Positions 18,034 to 27,778 of a DNA stretch of 64,000 bases are shown piece after piece (within the stretch, counting starts at the first letter, position 1; each line of letters opens with the position of its first letter). The DNA is from Phycisphaerales bacterium (GTDB lineage Bacteria > Planctomycetota > Phycisphaerae > Phycisphaerales > SM1A02). Below the pieces are notes generated by a model. That model was not told where the DNA came from. It did no database searches and saw nothing but the letters and a program-made list of their open reading frames with translations. The stretch is from contig JASMLR010000004.1 in assembly GCA_030748575.1 (NCBI GenBank), positions 62,001 to 126,000 on the forward strand. The letters are read 5' to 3'. A program made the translations under genes and the position numbers.

Positions 18034-19595
18034 CTCCTGAACATGGCCAGCATGCGGCGGGTGACGAGAAAGCCGCCCGCAATGTTGATCGTTGCGAAGA
18101 ACACGGCGAGCAGTCCGAGCACGATGGCGGCGGTTGCCGAGGCGACCGACAGGTGCAGCAGCCCGCCGAGAATGATGATGCCGCTGATGGCATTGGTGAC
18201 ACTCATGAGTGGTGTGTGCAGCGCTGGGGTCACACTCCAGACCACCTGCCAGCCCACGAAGCACGCGAGCACGAACACGGTGAAGTGCTGGGAGAAGGAC
18301 TCGGGCGCCCACAGGCCGATGATGACCAGCAGCGCGAGGCCGGCCACCGCGCCAACCAACGTCGTCAACCCCCGCATGGCCCCACTGGCCGCCGGGGCAT
18401 CCGCATCTGCAGGGGGCGTCTCTGTTTCGGGCCGCTTGCCGAAGTCCTTGGAGTAGTCAGGCGCGATGCTTGGGGCGTCGGGCTTCGGCGGCGGCCACGT
18501 GACACGGCCCTCGTGCGTGACCAGTGCGCCGCGAACGATTTCGTTCTCCACATCGATCGTCAATGCTTCGCCGCCACCCATCTCGTCGAGCATGGCCGCC
18601 AGCGCGTTGCCGTACAGGCGGCTTGAAAGGGCAGGCATTCGCCCTGGGAGATCTGTGTATCCGACGATCGACACGCCGTGGTGTTCGACGACCTCGCCAG
18701 GAACCGTCAAGGCACAGTTGCCGCCACGTTCCGCTGCAAGATCGACGATGACCGAGCCTTCCTTCATCGACTCGACCATTCCAGCGGTAATGAGCCGTGG
18801 GGCATCGCGTCCCGGGATCATGGCGGTCGTGATGATCACGTCCACTTCGATGGCCTGCTCCGCGAAGAGCTTCATCTCGGCCTCCAGGAAGGCTTCGCTC
18901 ATGACTTTGGCGTAGCCACCCTCGCCTTCGCCTTGCTCCTCAAAGTCGAGCACGAGGAACTCTGCGCCCAGGCTCTCCACCTGCTCTTTGACGGCGAGCC
19001 GGGTATCGAAGCCCCGGACGATGGCGCCCAGCCCTCTGGCCGCCGTGATGGCGGCAAGCCCGGCCACCCCGCCTCCGATGACCAGCACCTTGGCGGGCTC
19101 GACCCGGCCGGCGGCCGTCATCTGCCCGGCAAAGAAGCGGCCGAACAGATGTGCTGCTTCGATGATGGCCCGATAGCCGGCGATGTTTGCCAGCGCGCTC
19201 AGGACATCGAGTTTCTGCGCGCGGCTGATGCGTGGCACGCAATCCATGGCGATGGTTGTCACGCCTTGCTCGGCCAGCGCGGAGACGAGCGGCTCGTTGG
19301 TCATGGGCCACACCATGCCGATCAGAAGTTGTCCGGCCCGCATGCGGGCCACTTCGGCCTCGGTCGGCGGGTTCACCTTCAGCACGACATCTGCGTCGCT
19401 CCAAAGGCCATCGGCGGAATCCGCGATGGTGGCCCCGGCTTCCATGTACTTGGCGTCACTGCAGTCGGCGGCCGCACCAGCGGTCGACTCGACCAGCACT
19501 TCAAAGCCCATCTTGCGGAGTTTCTCGACCGTACGAGGCACGCACGCAACACGGCGCTCCTCGCTGGTGACCTCGCGGGGAATGCCGAGTTTCAT
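18030..19595 (-). CDS. pntA: NAD(P) transhydrogenase subunit alpha
   Basis: Holds the NAD(H)-binding domain I ([29 protein letters not shown]; the mobile-loop region [11 protein letters not shown]) and, after an acidic/Pro-rich linker at about 385-405, four C-terminal membrane helices. This is the fused E. coli-type PntA rather than the split alpha1/alpha2 form. Length 521 aa. It is the first gene of a two-gene operon with pntB. Confidence 0.96.
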   Translation of the reverse strand: MKLGIPREVTSEERRVACVPRTVEKLRKMGFEVLVESTAGAAADCSDAKYMEAGATIADSADGLWSDADVVLKVNPPTEAEVARMRAGQLLIGMVWPMTNEPLVSALAEQGVTTIAMDCVPRISRAQKLDVLSALANIAGYRAIIEAAHLFGRFFAGQMTAAGRVEPAKVLVIGGGVAGLAAITAARGLGAIVRGFDTRLAVKEQVESLGAEFLVLDFEEQGEGEGGYAKVMSEAFLEAEMKLFAEQAIEVDVIITTAMIPGRDAPRLITAGMVESMKEGSVIVDLAAERGGNCALTVPGEVVEHHGVSIVGYTDLPGRMPALSSRLYGNALAAMLDEMGGGEALTIDVENEIVRGALVTHEGRVTWPPPKPDAPSIAPDYSKDFGKRPETETPPADADAPAASGAMRGLTTLVGAVAGLALLVIIGLWAPESFSQHFTVFVLACFVGWQVVWSVTPALHTPLMSVTNAISGIIILGGLLHLSVASATAAIVLGLLAVFFATINIAGGFLVTRRMLAMFRR

Positions 19596-19639
19596 GGCTG
19601 TGATCGACTCCGTCCTGTGACGTCACTGAGGCCCGCTGG

Positions 19640-19664
19640 GGCCCCTCTGAAGGGGCCGATCATA
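19640..19664 (-). promoter_or_regulatory. pntAB promoter and 5' leader hairpin
   Basis: TATGAT on the minus strand (19664-19659) is a good -10 with TCGACA about 19 bp further upstream. Directly after it a 7-bp GC stem (GGCCCCT / AGGGGCC, loop of 4) would form the very 5' end of the pntAB transcript, with about 55 nt of leader remaining before the ATG. The hairpin may protect the mRNA; no riboswitch consensus is seen. Confidence 0.4.
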
Positions 19665-19822
19665 CAGGTCTCTGCGGAGGATGTGTCGATTCAGAGCCGA
19701 CGCATTCCGACCGGTTTCGCGGCCTCTCGGCCCGCCGGCGGCACGATGTCAATCATGGTCGACGCAGGGTGTTCTGATTTCGGATGCGCGGCGGTATGGT
19801 GTGCTTTCGGAGGGCATCCTGC

Positions 19823-21679
19823 ATGCATCATTGGACACATTGTGGGCGGCTTCTGGTGGTGGGTGTGCTCTGGGCCGCGGCCCCTGCGTGGGCCCACTCG
19901 CACGAGCCGGACTGGTTGGACACCGACGCGAGTGTGTTCGTGAGCCTGCACGGGCCGACCGAGGTCCGTGGCGACGGCTCGGCGTGGGTCACGGTCCGGG
20001 TGATCAATCTCACTGAACACCAGGGCATGCTGCATGCGGTTCGGCTGGTCCGCGACGGGGTCACGGTGGATGAGCGGGCTGCGGACGCGGAGATTCCACC
20101 GGTCGGCGCGGCTGCAGAGGCGTACAGAGCAGCGGCGAAGCATGACTTTCACGGCCGCGCCGAGGCGTTGCGGACCGTGTCGAGCGCCTCGGTCATGCGG
20201 CGGGTTGAGCCGGGATATGCGTTGCGTGGGTCGTGGATGGTTGAGGTGGATGCGGTCATCAATGAGGCCCCGGTGCACCTGACGTACCCGCTCGATATGG
20301 CTCGGTATCCACCGCTGCCGACGGGCGGGGCGGCGGCAGCGCGGTGGGCGCTCGACGCCTCCAATCAGTGGCGACCGCTGCCAGATTCGACCCACCGGGG
20401 CGGGGCGTGGTTGGCGGGTGATCAGCATCTGCACACCACCTGGTCGCTGGACGCCCACGTGCTGGATGGGACCGAGGAGGGGCCCGCCGGATACGCGGAC
20501 GCGGCGCGGTCCAAAGGCCTCGACTGGATCATGATCACGGATCACTCGAACATTCACGCGTGGTGGTTTGGTGAGTGGTTCTTCACACCCGAACAGCACG
20601 AGATTGCACGACAGGAGGCAGCCACCTACCGGGCCGAAGAGGGCTGGCCGGTGCTGTACAGCCAGGAGATGGGACTCGGCCGCACGGGTTTCTGGGATCT
20701 GCCATCGCACATGCTCGTGTATCCCCTGGACACCTTCGACGCGCCGTATCTGGAGAACCCGTCAGACGGACTGGTGTTCGGCCATGCCGAGTGTGAGGAC
20801 GAGCAGACGATTATCGATCGCATCAACTCAAACGGGTGTTACGGATTCATCGCGCACCCGTTTGAAGAGGGGTCCATGTCGTTCGCCCAGTGGAACTGGG
20901 ACAACGGCGCGACGGGATGGGCTGGGTTTGAACTGTGGTCCAATGCGGAGGGGGAGTTCCACGAGGCCGACCTGTCGGCCTTGGTGAAGTGGCACGAACT
21001 TCTGGGTGATATCGCGTCTCCCACGGCGGGCGCACTGGCTGATCGACCGGGATTTCCCACCAGGTATCCGGTGGGGCTCGGCAACAGCGATGCGCATACA
21101 GTTGGCCTGATCGGCGCCGTCTTCACCTATGCACGACTCGATGATGTCGGTCCTGCATCCCTGCGGGCCGCGTTTCTGAATGGCCGCTGCGTGGCATCGG
21201 ACGGCCCACTGGTCACGTTGGAGGTCAACACGGCCGGAATCGGAGACGTGGCCATTCTTCCTGGTGGCGTCGGCCGGGCAGTGGTCCGCCTCGAAACAAC
21301 TCCGGAGTTCGGGACGGTCGATGCGTACACCTTCGTGCTGGAGGCGGACGGGCAGACCATTCTGGAACTCCCGACTGAGCACGCGAGCGGGTATGCCGTC
21401 GAGTACGTCATCGATTCACCATCCATGTTTGCAGACGCCACGTATGTCACAGCATGGGCGCAGCGGACCGACCTGACGCGGCTCGCCATGACCAACCCGG
21501 TCTGGGTGCAGTCAGCGGTGCCCGGAGATGTGGACGGGAGCGGCGACGTGGGCGTGGATGATCTGCTGGCCCTGCTTGGCGTGTGGGGACCCTGCGAAGG
21601 CTGCCCGGCCGATGGTGACGGCGATGGCGTGGTGGATGTCAACGACTTGCTTGGCCTTCTGGCCGCCTGGGGCCCGTGA
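19823..21679 (+). CDS. Secreted PHP-type metal-dependent hydrolase with dockerin-like C-terminus
   Basis: A signal peptide (MHHWTHCGRLLVVGVLWAAA, then PAWA) leads into a beta-rich N-terminal region and a PHP-like domain with QHLHTTWS (H202, H204), WIMITDHSN, FIAHPFEEG and GLGNSDAHT, the usual His/Asp metal ligands. The C-terminus has two dockerin-like calcium loops (GDVDGSGDVGVDDLLALLG and DGDGDGVVDVNDLLGLLA). The start at 19823 follows GGAGGG (19809-19814) by 8 nt and gives a clean signal peptide; the ATG at 19784 does not. The substrate is unknown; phosphoester or nucleotide hydrolysis would fit the fold. Length 618 aa. Confidence 0.8.
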   Translation: MHHWTHCGRLLVVGVLWAAAPAWAHSHEPDWLDTDASVFVSLHGPTEVRGDGSAWVTVRVINLTEHQGMLHAVRLVRDGVTVDERAADAEIPPVGAAAEAYRAAAKHDFHGRAEALRTVSSASVMRRVEPGYALRGSWMVEVDAVINEAPVHLTYPLDMARYPPLPTGGAAAARWALDASNQWRPLPDSTHRGGAWLAGDQHLHTTWSLDAHVLDGTEEGPAGYADAARSKGLDWIMITDHSNIHAWWFGEWFFTPEQHEIARQEAATYRAEEGWPVLYSQEMGLGRTGFWDLPSHMLVYPLDTFDAPYLENPSDGLVFGHAECEDEQTIIDRINSNGCYGFIAHPFEEGSMSFAQWNWDNGATGWAGFELWSNAEGEFHEADLSALVKWHELLGDIASPTAGALADRPGFPTRYPVGLGNSDAHTVGLIGAVFTYARLDDVGPASLRAAFLNGRCVASDGPLVTLEVNTAGIGDVAILPGGVGRAVVRLETTPEFGTVDAYTFVLEADGQTILELPTEHASGYAVEYVIDSPSMFADATYVTAWAQRTDLTRLAMTNPVWVQSAVPGDVDGSGDVGVDDLLALLGVWGPCEGCPADGDGDGVVDVNDLLGLLAAWGP

Positions 21680-21685
21680 CGGGCG

Positions 21686-22813
21686 TCACTCAAAGATCAA
21701 CATGATCCAGGCGGCGAAGAGCACGAGGTGCACCACGCCCTGGAGGATGTTCGTGCGGCCACCCGCGAAGGTGACGACGCTGACGAGCAGGGTGAGGAAG
21801 AGGAAGTACTCACTGACGCGTGAGAGGCCAAGTTGCACATTGAGTCCCGTTGCGAACCCGATGATGATGACGGCAGGGATTGTGAGCCCGATGGTCGCCA
21901 GCGCTGAACCCAGGCAGATGTTGACGCCACGCTGAAGTTGGTTGTCTGCTGCGGAGCGAACGGCTGCAACCCCTTCGGGTGTCAGCACAAGCACCGCAAC
22001 GACTAGGCCGGCGAGTTCCGGCGGGGCGCCCAACTGCTCGACACCCACGTCGAGCAGCACGGCCAGCTTCTTGGCGAGCAGTACCACCGGGATCATCGTC
22101 AGGATGAGCAGGATTGCGTGTGTGGGGACGGTGCGGAGGGACGCCGGTGGGTGGTGCGTATCGACGACATCCAGGTCGTCGGTGGGTTGGGTGAAGAAGT
22201 GTCGGTGCCGAAGCGTCTGGACGCCGAGAAACACGCTGTAGAGCGCCCCGCACATGATGATCAGGAAGATGGAGAACGACAGGGAAGCCGATGCATCGGC
22301 TGTTGATGTGGTGTACCGAGGCAGCACCAGACCCAGCCCTGCCAGCGGAATGAGGACCGACAAGTAGGCGTTGGCGCCTCGAAGGTTGAAGATCGGTTCA
22401 CGGTGTTTGAGGCCACCCACCAGCAGCGTGAGGCCCACCAGCCCGTTGAGGACGAGCATGAGCACCGAAAACATGGTGTCGCGTCCGAGTTCGGGGTTGG
22501 CGTCACCAATGAGCATGATGGTCGAGATCATCGTGACCTCAATGCCGATGACGGCAAGGGTCAGGATGATGGTGCCGAGGGGTTCTCCCAGCAGAATGGC
22601 CAGGCAGTCGGCATGGCGGACCACGCTGAATGCCGACCAGAGAATGACCCCGAACAGGGCGGCAAAGAGCAGGACGGAGCGCACCGGCGTGGCGGCCGGG
22701 TCGGCGAACCAGCCAGGAATCAGGAAGTACGCCATCGCGGCGGCCATAAGCCCAGCCATGAGCGCCCCCTCGGACTTCAGCAGGGACGGCGGCGTCGAGC
22801 GTGGGTCAGCCAT
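21686..22813 (-). CDS. chaA: Calcium/cation:proton antiporter, ChaA type
   Basis: Eleven hydrophobic segments with the two alpha-repeat motifs of the CaCA superfamily: GEPLGTIILTLAVIGIEVTM in the first half and LTPEGVAAVRSAADNQLQRG then NICLGSALATIGLTIP in the second. These blocks and the ending (GRTNILQGVVHLVLFAAW) match E. coli ChaA closely. The central cytoplasmic loop has an acidic/His patch. Length 375 aa. TAGGGT lies 9 nt before the ATG, so it is probably leaderless. Its 3' end is convergent with the PHP gene, 6 bp apart. Confidence 0.9.
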   Translation of the reverse strand: MADPRSTPPSLLKSEGALMAGLMAAAMAYFLIPGWFADPAATPVRSVLLFAALFGVILWSAFSVVRHADCLAILLGEPLGTIILTLAVIGIEVTMISTIMLIGDANPELGRDTMFSVLMLVLNGLVGLTLLVGGLKHREPIFNLRGANAYLSVLIPLAGLGLVLPRYTTSTADASASLSFSIFLIIMCGALYSVFLGVQTLRHRHFFTQPTDDLDVVDTHHPPASLRTVPTHAILLILTMIPVVLLAKKLAVLLDVGVEQLGAPPELAGLVVAVLVLTPEGVAAVRSAADNQLQRGVNICLGSALATIGLTIPAVIIIGFATGLNVQLGLSRVSEYFLFLTLLVSVVTFAGGRTNILQGVVHLVLFAAWIMLIFE

Positions 22814-23011
22814 GGTCGGCGGACCCTACCAGCCCGGCGGTGTTGGCTCTATTCCGACTCAAACGTCTGTTTACGAATTCGAGGGATCCCCCCTTGCGGT
22901 CGGGCCGTATCCGAAGCAGGATGGAGGGCTGCGTGGCACGTGCGCTGCCCGCTTTGCAGTTTGATGGCTCCGTTGTCGCAGGCAGTGGGGCCCCGTCGAG
23001 AGGAGCAATCA

Positions 23012-25861
23012 ATGTTGAGACTGTGCGGAGCAGTGGCCCTGGTGGCCTCGGGCGTGGCCCTTGCAGGCCCGTTTGATGGCGAGGACAGCAATACGCAGGA
23101 CGCGGAGGGCCAGCGGCCCCGCCTGACGCTGCTGCAGCAGGAGGTCCCCGGACTGCGGGTGCACCGGGCAGCCGACGGTCGCATTGACCGGCTGTACGGC
23201 AAGGTGTTTGCCACGGGCGACTCGGCACGGGACACAGCGGCTCGGTTCATTGAGGCCAATGCAAGCATCTGGGGCGTCGACGCTGCCGACCTGCGGGAGG
23301 GTGGCGTGCTGCCCGGTGGCGTGGTTGTCCAGCCGATGATGTACGACTCGGCGAGCGACACCTACAAGTTTGAAGGTGTGTACTTCAGCCAGTGGGCGGG
23401 CGAGTATCCCGTCTTTGAGAGCCGGTTGATGGTCTTGACACGCGCCCAGGCCGATCACGGCGGCGTGTGGGCTGGCGCAGATCTTCGAGATCTCGGTTCC
23501 TTTGTTCCCAGTCGCCCCGCGGAAGCCCTGACGGGCGAAGCGCGAATGACCGCGTTGGCCCGGCAACTGCTTGGTGACGACTCGGCCTTTCTGGCCCAGC
23601 AACCGCGAACGGTTGTGTTCGCGGGTTACGACGAGCATCCCGCAGCGCCGACGATGGCCGTGGAGTTCGTCGCGGAGGCTGGGGGGAACTGGCTCCCATC
23701 CACACACCAGAAGCGTCGCTATGTGGTGCGGGCCGATGACGGCGCCGTCCTTCACGACGAAAACATGATTCTCTCGTGCGCTGCGACCGAGATGCCGATT
23801 GGCGCCATGGTTGCGGCCTCGCTCGGGGAGGTGACGGGGACGGTCAACGCGAACACGACGGCCTCCACGCGGGCGGCTGAGTGCGATCCTGAGTTTCTCT
23901 CAGGCCTTCCGTACGCTGCGGTGACGGCAGACGGTACGACGGTCTATGCAGACGCGGGAGGGGGCTTCACGCACCCCTACTCGGGCGGCGGGACCTCCTT
24001 CGGCGGCGCTATCGGCGGCCGCTGGTTCAGCGTCAACAATCAGGCCGGATCGGAAGCCACGGCCTATGCCAGCGGCGGGTCGGGCGACTCCATCTCGATC
24101 AACTACAACGCGTCGCCGACGGATCTCGTGACGGCTCAGGTCAACGCATACAAGGAAGCCAATCTGATTCGCGACATGGTGCTTGCCATGAACCCGTCGT
24201 ATCCAACGATCACCGGCCAGACGGGTTGGCCGATCAACGTGAATCTCAACGACACCTGTAACGCCTATTACGACTACAGTTCCATCAACTTCTATCAGTC
24301 TGGTGGAGGTTGCAACAACACCGCGTTCTCCGTCATCGCGCACCATGAGTACGGGCACCACCTGGTGGCCGTCGGCGGCTCCGGCCAGGGCGAGTACGGC
24401 GAAGGCATGGGTGATGTCATGGGCGTCGTCCTGACCGGCGACTCCGAACTGGCCAGAGGCTTCTACTCCAGCGATTGCAACAACGGCATTCGAACGGCTG
24501 ACAACAACTGTCAGTATTCCGCGTCGGGTTGCTCCTCTTGCGGCAGCCAGATTCACGCCTGCGGGCAGCTCATCTCCGGCTGTGTCTGGGACACATGGGT
24601 CGCGCTGGAAGCGAGCAGCCCACTGAATGCTCAGCAGATTATTCGTGATCTATCCGTCAACAGCATTCTGATGCACTCGGGGACATCGATCACAGATTCG
24701 ATCGCGATCGACTTCGTCACGCTCGACGACGACGATGGGAACGTCGACAACGGGTCGCCCCATTACTTCGAGATTGCGGAGGGCTTTGGTCTTCACGGAC
24801 TGGACGTGCCCGAACTGGCCCTGCTCTCGATCACGGCGCCGAACGGCCTTCCGGACTTCATCAGCCCGGCTGGCGGCAGTGCGATCGACGTGCGTATTGC
24901 AAACCTGCAGGGGCAGTTCGAGGATGGTTCGGGCCGGGTGTTCATTGGCCAGGACGGCTCCTACACCCAATATGCGCTGGAGGCGCTCGGCGGCGATGAC
25001 TACCAGGCCGTCTTCCCGGCCACCGACTGCGGTGATGCGGTCGACTACTTCTTTGCCGCAGACACCACTGTGGGCATGACCGTGTACTGGCCGGGCGATG
25101 CACCGTCGACGGCATTCTCAGTTCAGTCCGCCTATGGCGAGCCCATCGTGAGCTTCGAGGAGTACTTCGATGACGAGGGAGAATTCACGGCCAGTGGCTC
25201 CGCCGGCGACGGGCAGTGGACCCACGGCATCCCCGTCAATTGCGACCGCGGCGATCCGCCGTCAGACTTTGACGGCAACGGTAGGTGCTGGCTGACCGAC
25301 AACAGCAGCGCGAACGGGTGCAACAGCGACGTGGACGACGGCACGGTGTATCTCACCTCGCCCGCCATGGACGCCAGTGAGCCCGGCATGTCGCTCTGCT
25401 ACGCGCGTTGGTTCAGCAACGACTACGGCGCGTCTCCCTACACCGACACGTTTGTCGTGCAGGTGTCCGACGATGACGGCGCTTCTTGGCTGACGCTGGA
25501 AACGGTGGGACCGGCTGGCGATGAAGTGTCCGGAGGTTGGTACGACGTGTGCTTCGTGCTCGAGTCCGTCAGCGGATTCGACCCGACCAGCACGATGCGG
25601 GTGCGATTCTCCACGTCAGACGCTTCGTCGAGTGGATCGGTCGTCGAGGCTGCAGTGGACGCCATCGTGCTCTCCGTTGCAGACTGTGAAGACGACAACC
25701 CCTGCCCGAGTGACATTAACGGCGATGGCCAGACGGATGTCGATGACATTCTGGCTGTGATTGCTGCGTTCGGGTCCGGTGCCGGCGGTGACGTCGATGG
25801 CGACGGCGACACGGATGTCGATGACCTTCTGGCTGCCGTGGGCGGCTTCGGCCCGTGCTGA
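23012..25861 (+). CDS. Secreted thermolysin/fungalysin-like metalloprotease with dockerin-like C-terminus
   Basis: A signal peptide (MLRLCGAVALVASGVALA) is followed by an FTP-type propeptide (LRVHRAADGRIDRLYGKVFA), then the zinc motif HEYGH at residues 445-449 with the downstream glutamate in GEGMGDVMG, as in gluzincins of the M36/M4 type. Beyond about residue 590 come beta-sandwich modules and a C-terminal dockerin-like pair (SDINGDGQTDVDDILAVIAA; DVDGDGDTDVDDLLAAVGG). The start follows AGGAG at 23001-23005 with a 6-nt spacer; the open frame continues 203 codons upstream but as antisense to chaA, so it is rejected. Length 949 aa. It would be active outside the cell. Confidence 0.85.
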   Translation: MLRLCGAVALVASGVALAGPFDGEDSNTQDAEGQRPRLTLLQQEVPGLRVHRAADGRIDRLYGKVFATGDSARDTAARFIEANASIWGVDAADLREGGVLPGGVVVQPMMYDSASDTYKFEGVYFSQWAGEYPVFESRLMVLTRAQADHGGVWAGADLRDLGSFVPSRPAEALTGEARMTALARQLLGDDSAFLAQQPRTVVFAGYDEHPAAPTMAVEFVAEAGGNWLPSTHQKRRYVVRADDGAVLHDENMILSCAATEMPIGAMVAASLGEVTGTVNANTTASTRAAECDPEFLSGLPYAAVTADGTTVYADAGGGFTHPYSGGGTSFGGAIGGRWFSVNNQAGSEATAYASGGSGDSISINYNASPTDLVTAQVNAYKEANLIRDMVLAMNPSYPTITGQTGWPINVNLNDTCNAYYDYSSINFYQSGGGCNNTAFSVIAHHEYGHHLVAVGGSGQGEYGEGMGDVMGVVLTGDSELARGFYSSDCNNGIRTADNNCQYSASGCSSCGSQIHACGQLISGCVWDTWVALEASSPLNAQQIIRDLSVNSILMHSGTSITDSIAIDFVTLDDDDGNVDNGSPHYFEIAEGFGLHGLDVPELALLSITAPNGLPDFISPAGGSAIDVRIANLQGQFEDGSGRVFIGQDGSYTQYALEALGGDDYQAVFPATDCGDAVDYFFAADTTVGMTVYWPGDAPSTAFSVQSAYGEPIVSFEEYFDDEGEFTASGSAGDGQWTHGIPVNCDRGDPPSDFDGNGRCWLTDNSSANGCNSDVDDGTVYLTSPAMDASEPGMSLCYARWFSNDYGASPYTDTFVVQVSDDDGASWLTLETVGPAGDEVSGGWYDVCFVLESVSGFDPTSTMRVRFSTSDASSSGSVVEAAVDAIVLSVADCEDDNPCPSDINGDGQTDVDDILAVIAAFGSGAGGDVDGDGDTDVDDLLAAVGGFGPC

Positions 25862-25881
25862 TCTCTCAGTGTGTCGATACG

Positions 25882-25911
25882 CAGACGCCCCGGCTTGAGC
25901 CGGGGCGTCTG
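25882..25911 (+). terminator. Terminator of the thermolysin-like protease gene
   Basis: A perfect 13-bp stem (CAGACGCCCCGGC / GCCGGGGCGTCTG) with loop TTGA lies 20 bp after the stop codon. The T-tract is poor (TCATTGTGT). Confidence 0.7.
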
Positions 25912-25916
25912 TCATT

Positions 25917-26141
25917 GTGTCCAGAGCGGCACGTTCGGGGAGGCGATCCGCTGATCTGATCGGGTCGCCCTTGTCTGGGCGTCCCGTGTTCGGAGGTCCC
26001 TTGTCCAGGGGGCCGCTTGGGTCCAGGGCCGCCGGCGGGCCTGCGGATATCGATGGCGATGGCACCCTCGGAGTCGATGACCTGTTGGCGGTCATCGCCG
26101 TCCCGGGGCCCTGCGAGCCCCGCTGGGCGGCGATCACATGA
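25917..26141 (+). pseudogene. Orphan dockerin-like remnant
   Basis: Within a 74-codon open frame lies ADIDGDGTLGVDDLLAVI followed by AVPGPCEPRW, which is half of the dockerin-like module found on the neighbouring exoproteins (usual form A-WGPC). The upstream part is low-complexity (GSPLSGRPVFGGPLSRGPLG) and has no signal peptide or enzyme domain. It is best read as the 3' scar of a lost exoprotein gene or a stray duplication, and explains most of the 375-bp gap between 25861 and 26237. Confidence 0.55.
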
Positions 26142-26236
26142 TCTGCATGCCCTCCATCGCCTGGCGTTCAACACGTGGGAACTGGTTGCGTCGCAGCGGG
26201 ATACCGTCACCGTTGCCCATTCGGGGTCAGGCGGTG

Positions 26237-27289
26237 TCAGATCGTCCAGTGATCGATGACGATCAGGATGTCGGTCACCCCCACGATGCCATCGCCATCA
26301 AGGTCCGCGGGGCAGCCTCCGCACGGCCCATACGCGGCAATGACGGCGAGCAGGTCATCCGTGTTGACCGTGCCGTCACCATTCACGTCGCCGGGGATCC
26401 CCTGCATGTGCGTCGCGGTCATGTCTCCGTCGACCGATACAGACGTTGCGGCTGCAGTGGGCGTGAGGTCGAGCAGCAGGCTTGCGGTCTGCCCCGGCGG
26501 GATGACGGTCGGGAGATCGACGGGCATGGTCGGGAGCGGCTCGCCTGGAAGATCGCCGGATTCGTCAAAGGACGCGGAGGCCGTCATCGTAAGCATGTTG
26601 GTTGCGTCACCGATCTGGTGGCGGCCTTCAACATTCAGCACGATGGGCATTTGAAGCGGCAGAACGCCCAGGGCCTCGGTCGTCACCGTAACGTCGAGCA
26701 GCGTGGGTACGGCCACGATGAGATCGTGCGCTCCAGGAATATCGTCCACCGCGGTGGCCGTTCCGATGCCCGGCGCAGTCTGGGTGATGGTGCACGCTGT
26801 AACGCTTGCCTCGCCTATCGGAATGTCCACTGGTGTTCCGCCCGGATACAGCGACTCCGGTGACACCGTATGAAACGTCTCATAGAGAATGGTGGCTGTG
26901 AGTTCCGCAGGCAGCACTGTCTCCGGAAGGACATTCCACGCCAATCCGTTGATGTGGGCCACGCCAAGTTCGTCATCAATCTCAAGGTGCAGCAGGCCGT
27001 CCGGGTTGGACGCGTCATCGAATCCCATCGAGAGAGTCAGGGACATCGGGATCGGCGTGTTTCCGCTGCCGCCCCATACGCCCGGAATCGTCTGGGTGCC
27101 ATCGGGGTTTGACTCGGCGTCGTAGTTTCCGATGAGCGTGCCTTCCAGGTCGGTGCTCGTGGTGCCGGCAAGCGTGAGGGTGCTCTCCGGAGTCAGGTCA
27201 TACGGCGCGGCTGATGCCACTGGTCCGAGGAGGCTGATCGCCACCGAGCCCGCAATCCACCCAAAAACGAGGTTTCCTCTCACACGCAT
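26237..27289 (-). CDS. Secreted protein of unknown function with dockerin-like C-terminus
   Basis: A signal peptide (MRVRGNLVFGWIAGSVAISL, cleaved near VASA) is followed by about 260 residues of beta-rich, Thr/Pro-rich sequence without Cys clusters or catalytic motifs that I recognise, then a complete dockerin-like pair (GDVNGDGTVNTDDLLAVIAA; ADLDGDGIVGVTDILIVID). The start at 27289 is chosen for the signal peptide; a run of six G lies immediately upstream. Length 350 aa. Probably a structural or binding protein of the cell surface. Confidence 0.75.
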   Translation of the reverse strand: MRVRGNLVFGWIAGSVAISLLGPVASAAPYDLTPESTLTLAGTTSTDLEGTLIGNYDAESNPDGTQTIPGVWGGSGNTPIPMSLTLSMGFDDASNPDGLLHLEIDDELGVAHINGLAWNVLPETVLPAELTATILYETFHTVSPESLYPGGTPVDIPIGEASVTACTITQTAPGIGTATAVDDIPGAHDLIVAVPTLLDVTVTTEALGVLPLQMPIVLNVEGRHQIGDATNMLTMTASASFDESGDLPGEPLPTMPVDLPTVIPPGQTASLLLDLTPTAAATSVSVDGDMTATHMQGIPGDVNGDGTVNTDDLLAVIAAYGPCGGCPADLDGDGIVGVTDILIVIDHWTI

Positions 27290-27412
27290 CCCCCCAGTCT
27301 GGCACAAATGGGGTGGAAAGCCAAGCACCAAAGTTGGGAGGGGTTGACCACGGTCCCCCTTTCTGCCAATACTGCCCTGTCACGAGGCGATGCCTCAATA
27401 GGAGACCTCACC

Positions 27413-27772
27413 ATGAGAATGCTCACCATGTTCGCTTTGGCCACTTCGCTCGGCGCTGTCACAGGCTGCGACAACTCGGCCAAGTCGGGCACGCTGATCG
27501 GGGCCGGCACGGGAGCGCTGGCGGGGCAGGCCATCGGCCACAACACAGAGGGCACGCTCATCGGGGCAGGGGTCGGGGCGCTCGGCGGGTACATCATCGG
27601 CAACGAGATGGACAAGAAGCGAGCGGAGGAGCAGGCAGCAGCCCAGGCCGCCAGCCCGACCCACCAGCAGAATCGTCGCGCAAGCGAAGTGGAGGCCGAG
27701 AACGCCCGGCTTCGCGCTGAAATCGAGAACGAGCGACTGCGACGCGAACTTGAAGCAGAGCGGGACGACTAG
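27413..27772 (+). CDS. Glycine-zipper lipoprotein
   Basis: A lipoprotein signal with lipobox VTGC (C19) is followed by glycine-zipper repeats (GTLIGAGTGALAGQAIG; GTLIGAGVGALGGYIIG) and a charged coiled-coil tail (EVEAENARLRAEIENERLRR). Such proteins (Gly-zipper OmpA-like/YMGG families) sit in the outer membrane or periplasm and are often envelope-stress related. AGGAG at 27400-27404 precedes the ATG by 8 nt. Length 119 aa. It is convergent with the ALDH gene, 6 bp apart. Confidence 0.85.
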   Translation: MRMLTMFALATSLGAVTGCDNSAKSGTLIGAGTGALAGQAIGHNTEGTLIGAGVGALGGYIIGNEMDKKRAEEQAAAQAASPTHQQNRRASEVEAENARLRAEIENERLRRELEAERDD

Positions 27773-27778
27773 GCCCGC

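Noticed and set aside
18034-18312. 93-codon N-terminal extension of PntB
   Set aside because: It lies inside pntA, and the 4-bp overlap start at 18033 gives the normal family length.
22403-23011. 203-codon N-terminal extension of the thermolysin-like protease
   Set aside because: It is antisense to chaA and His/Glu-rich; an AGGAG and a clean signal peptide place the start at 23012.
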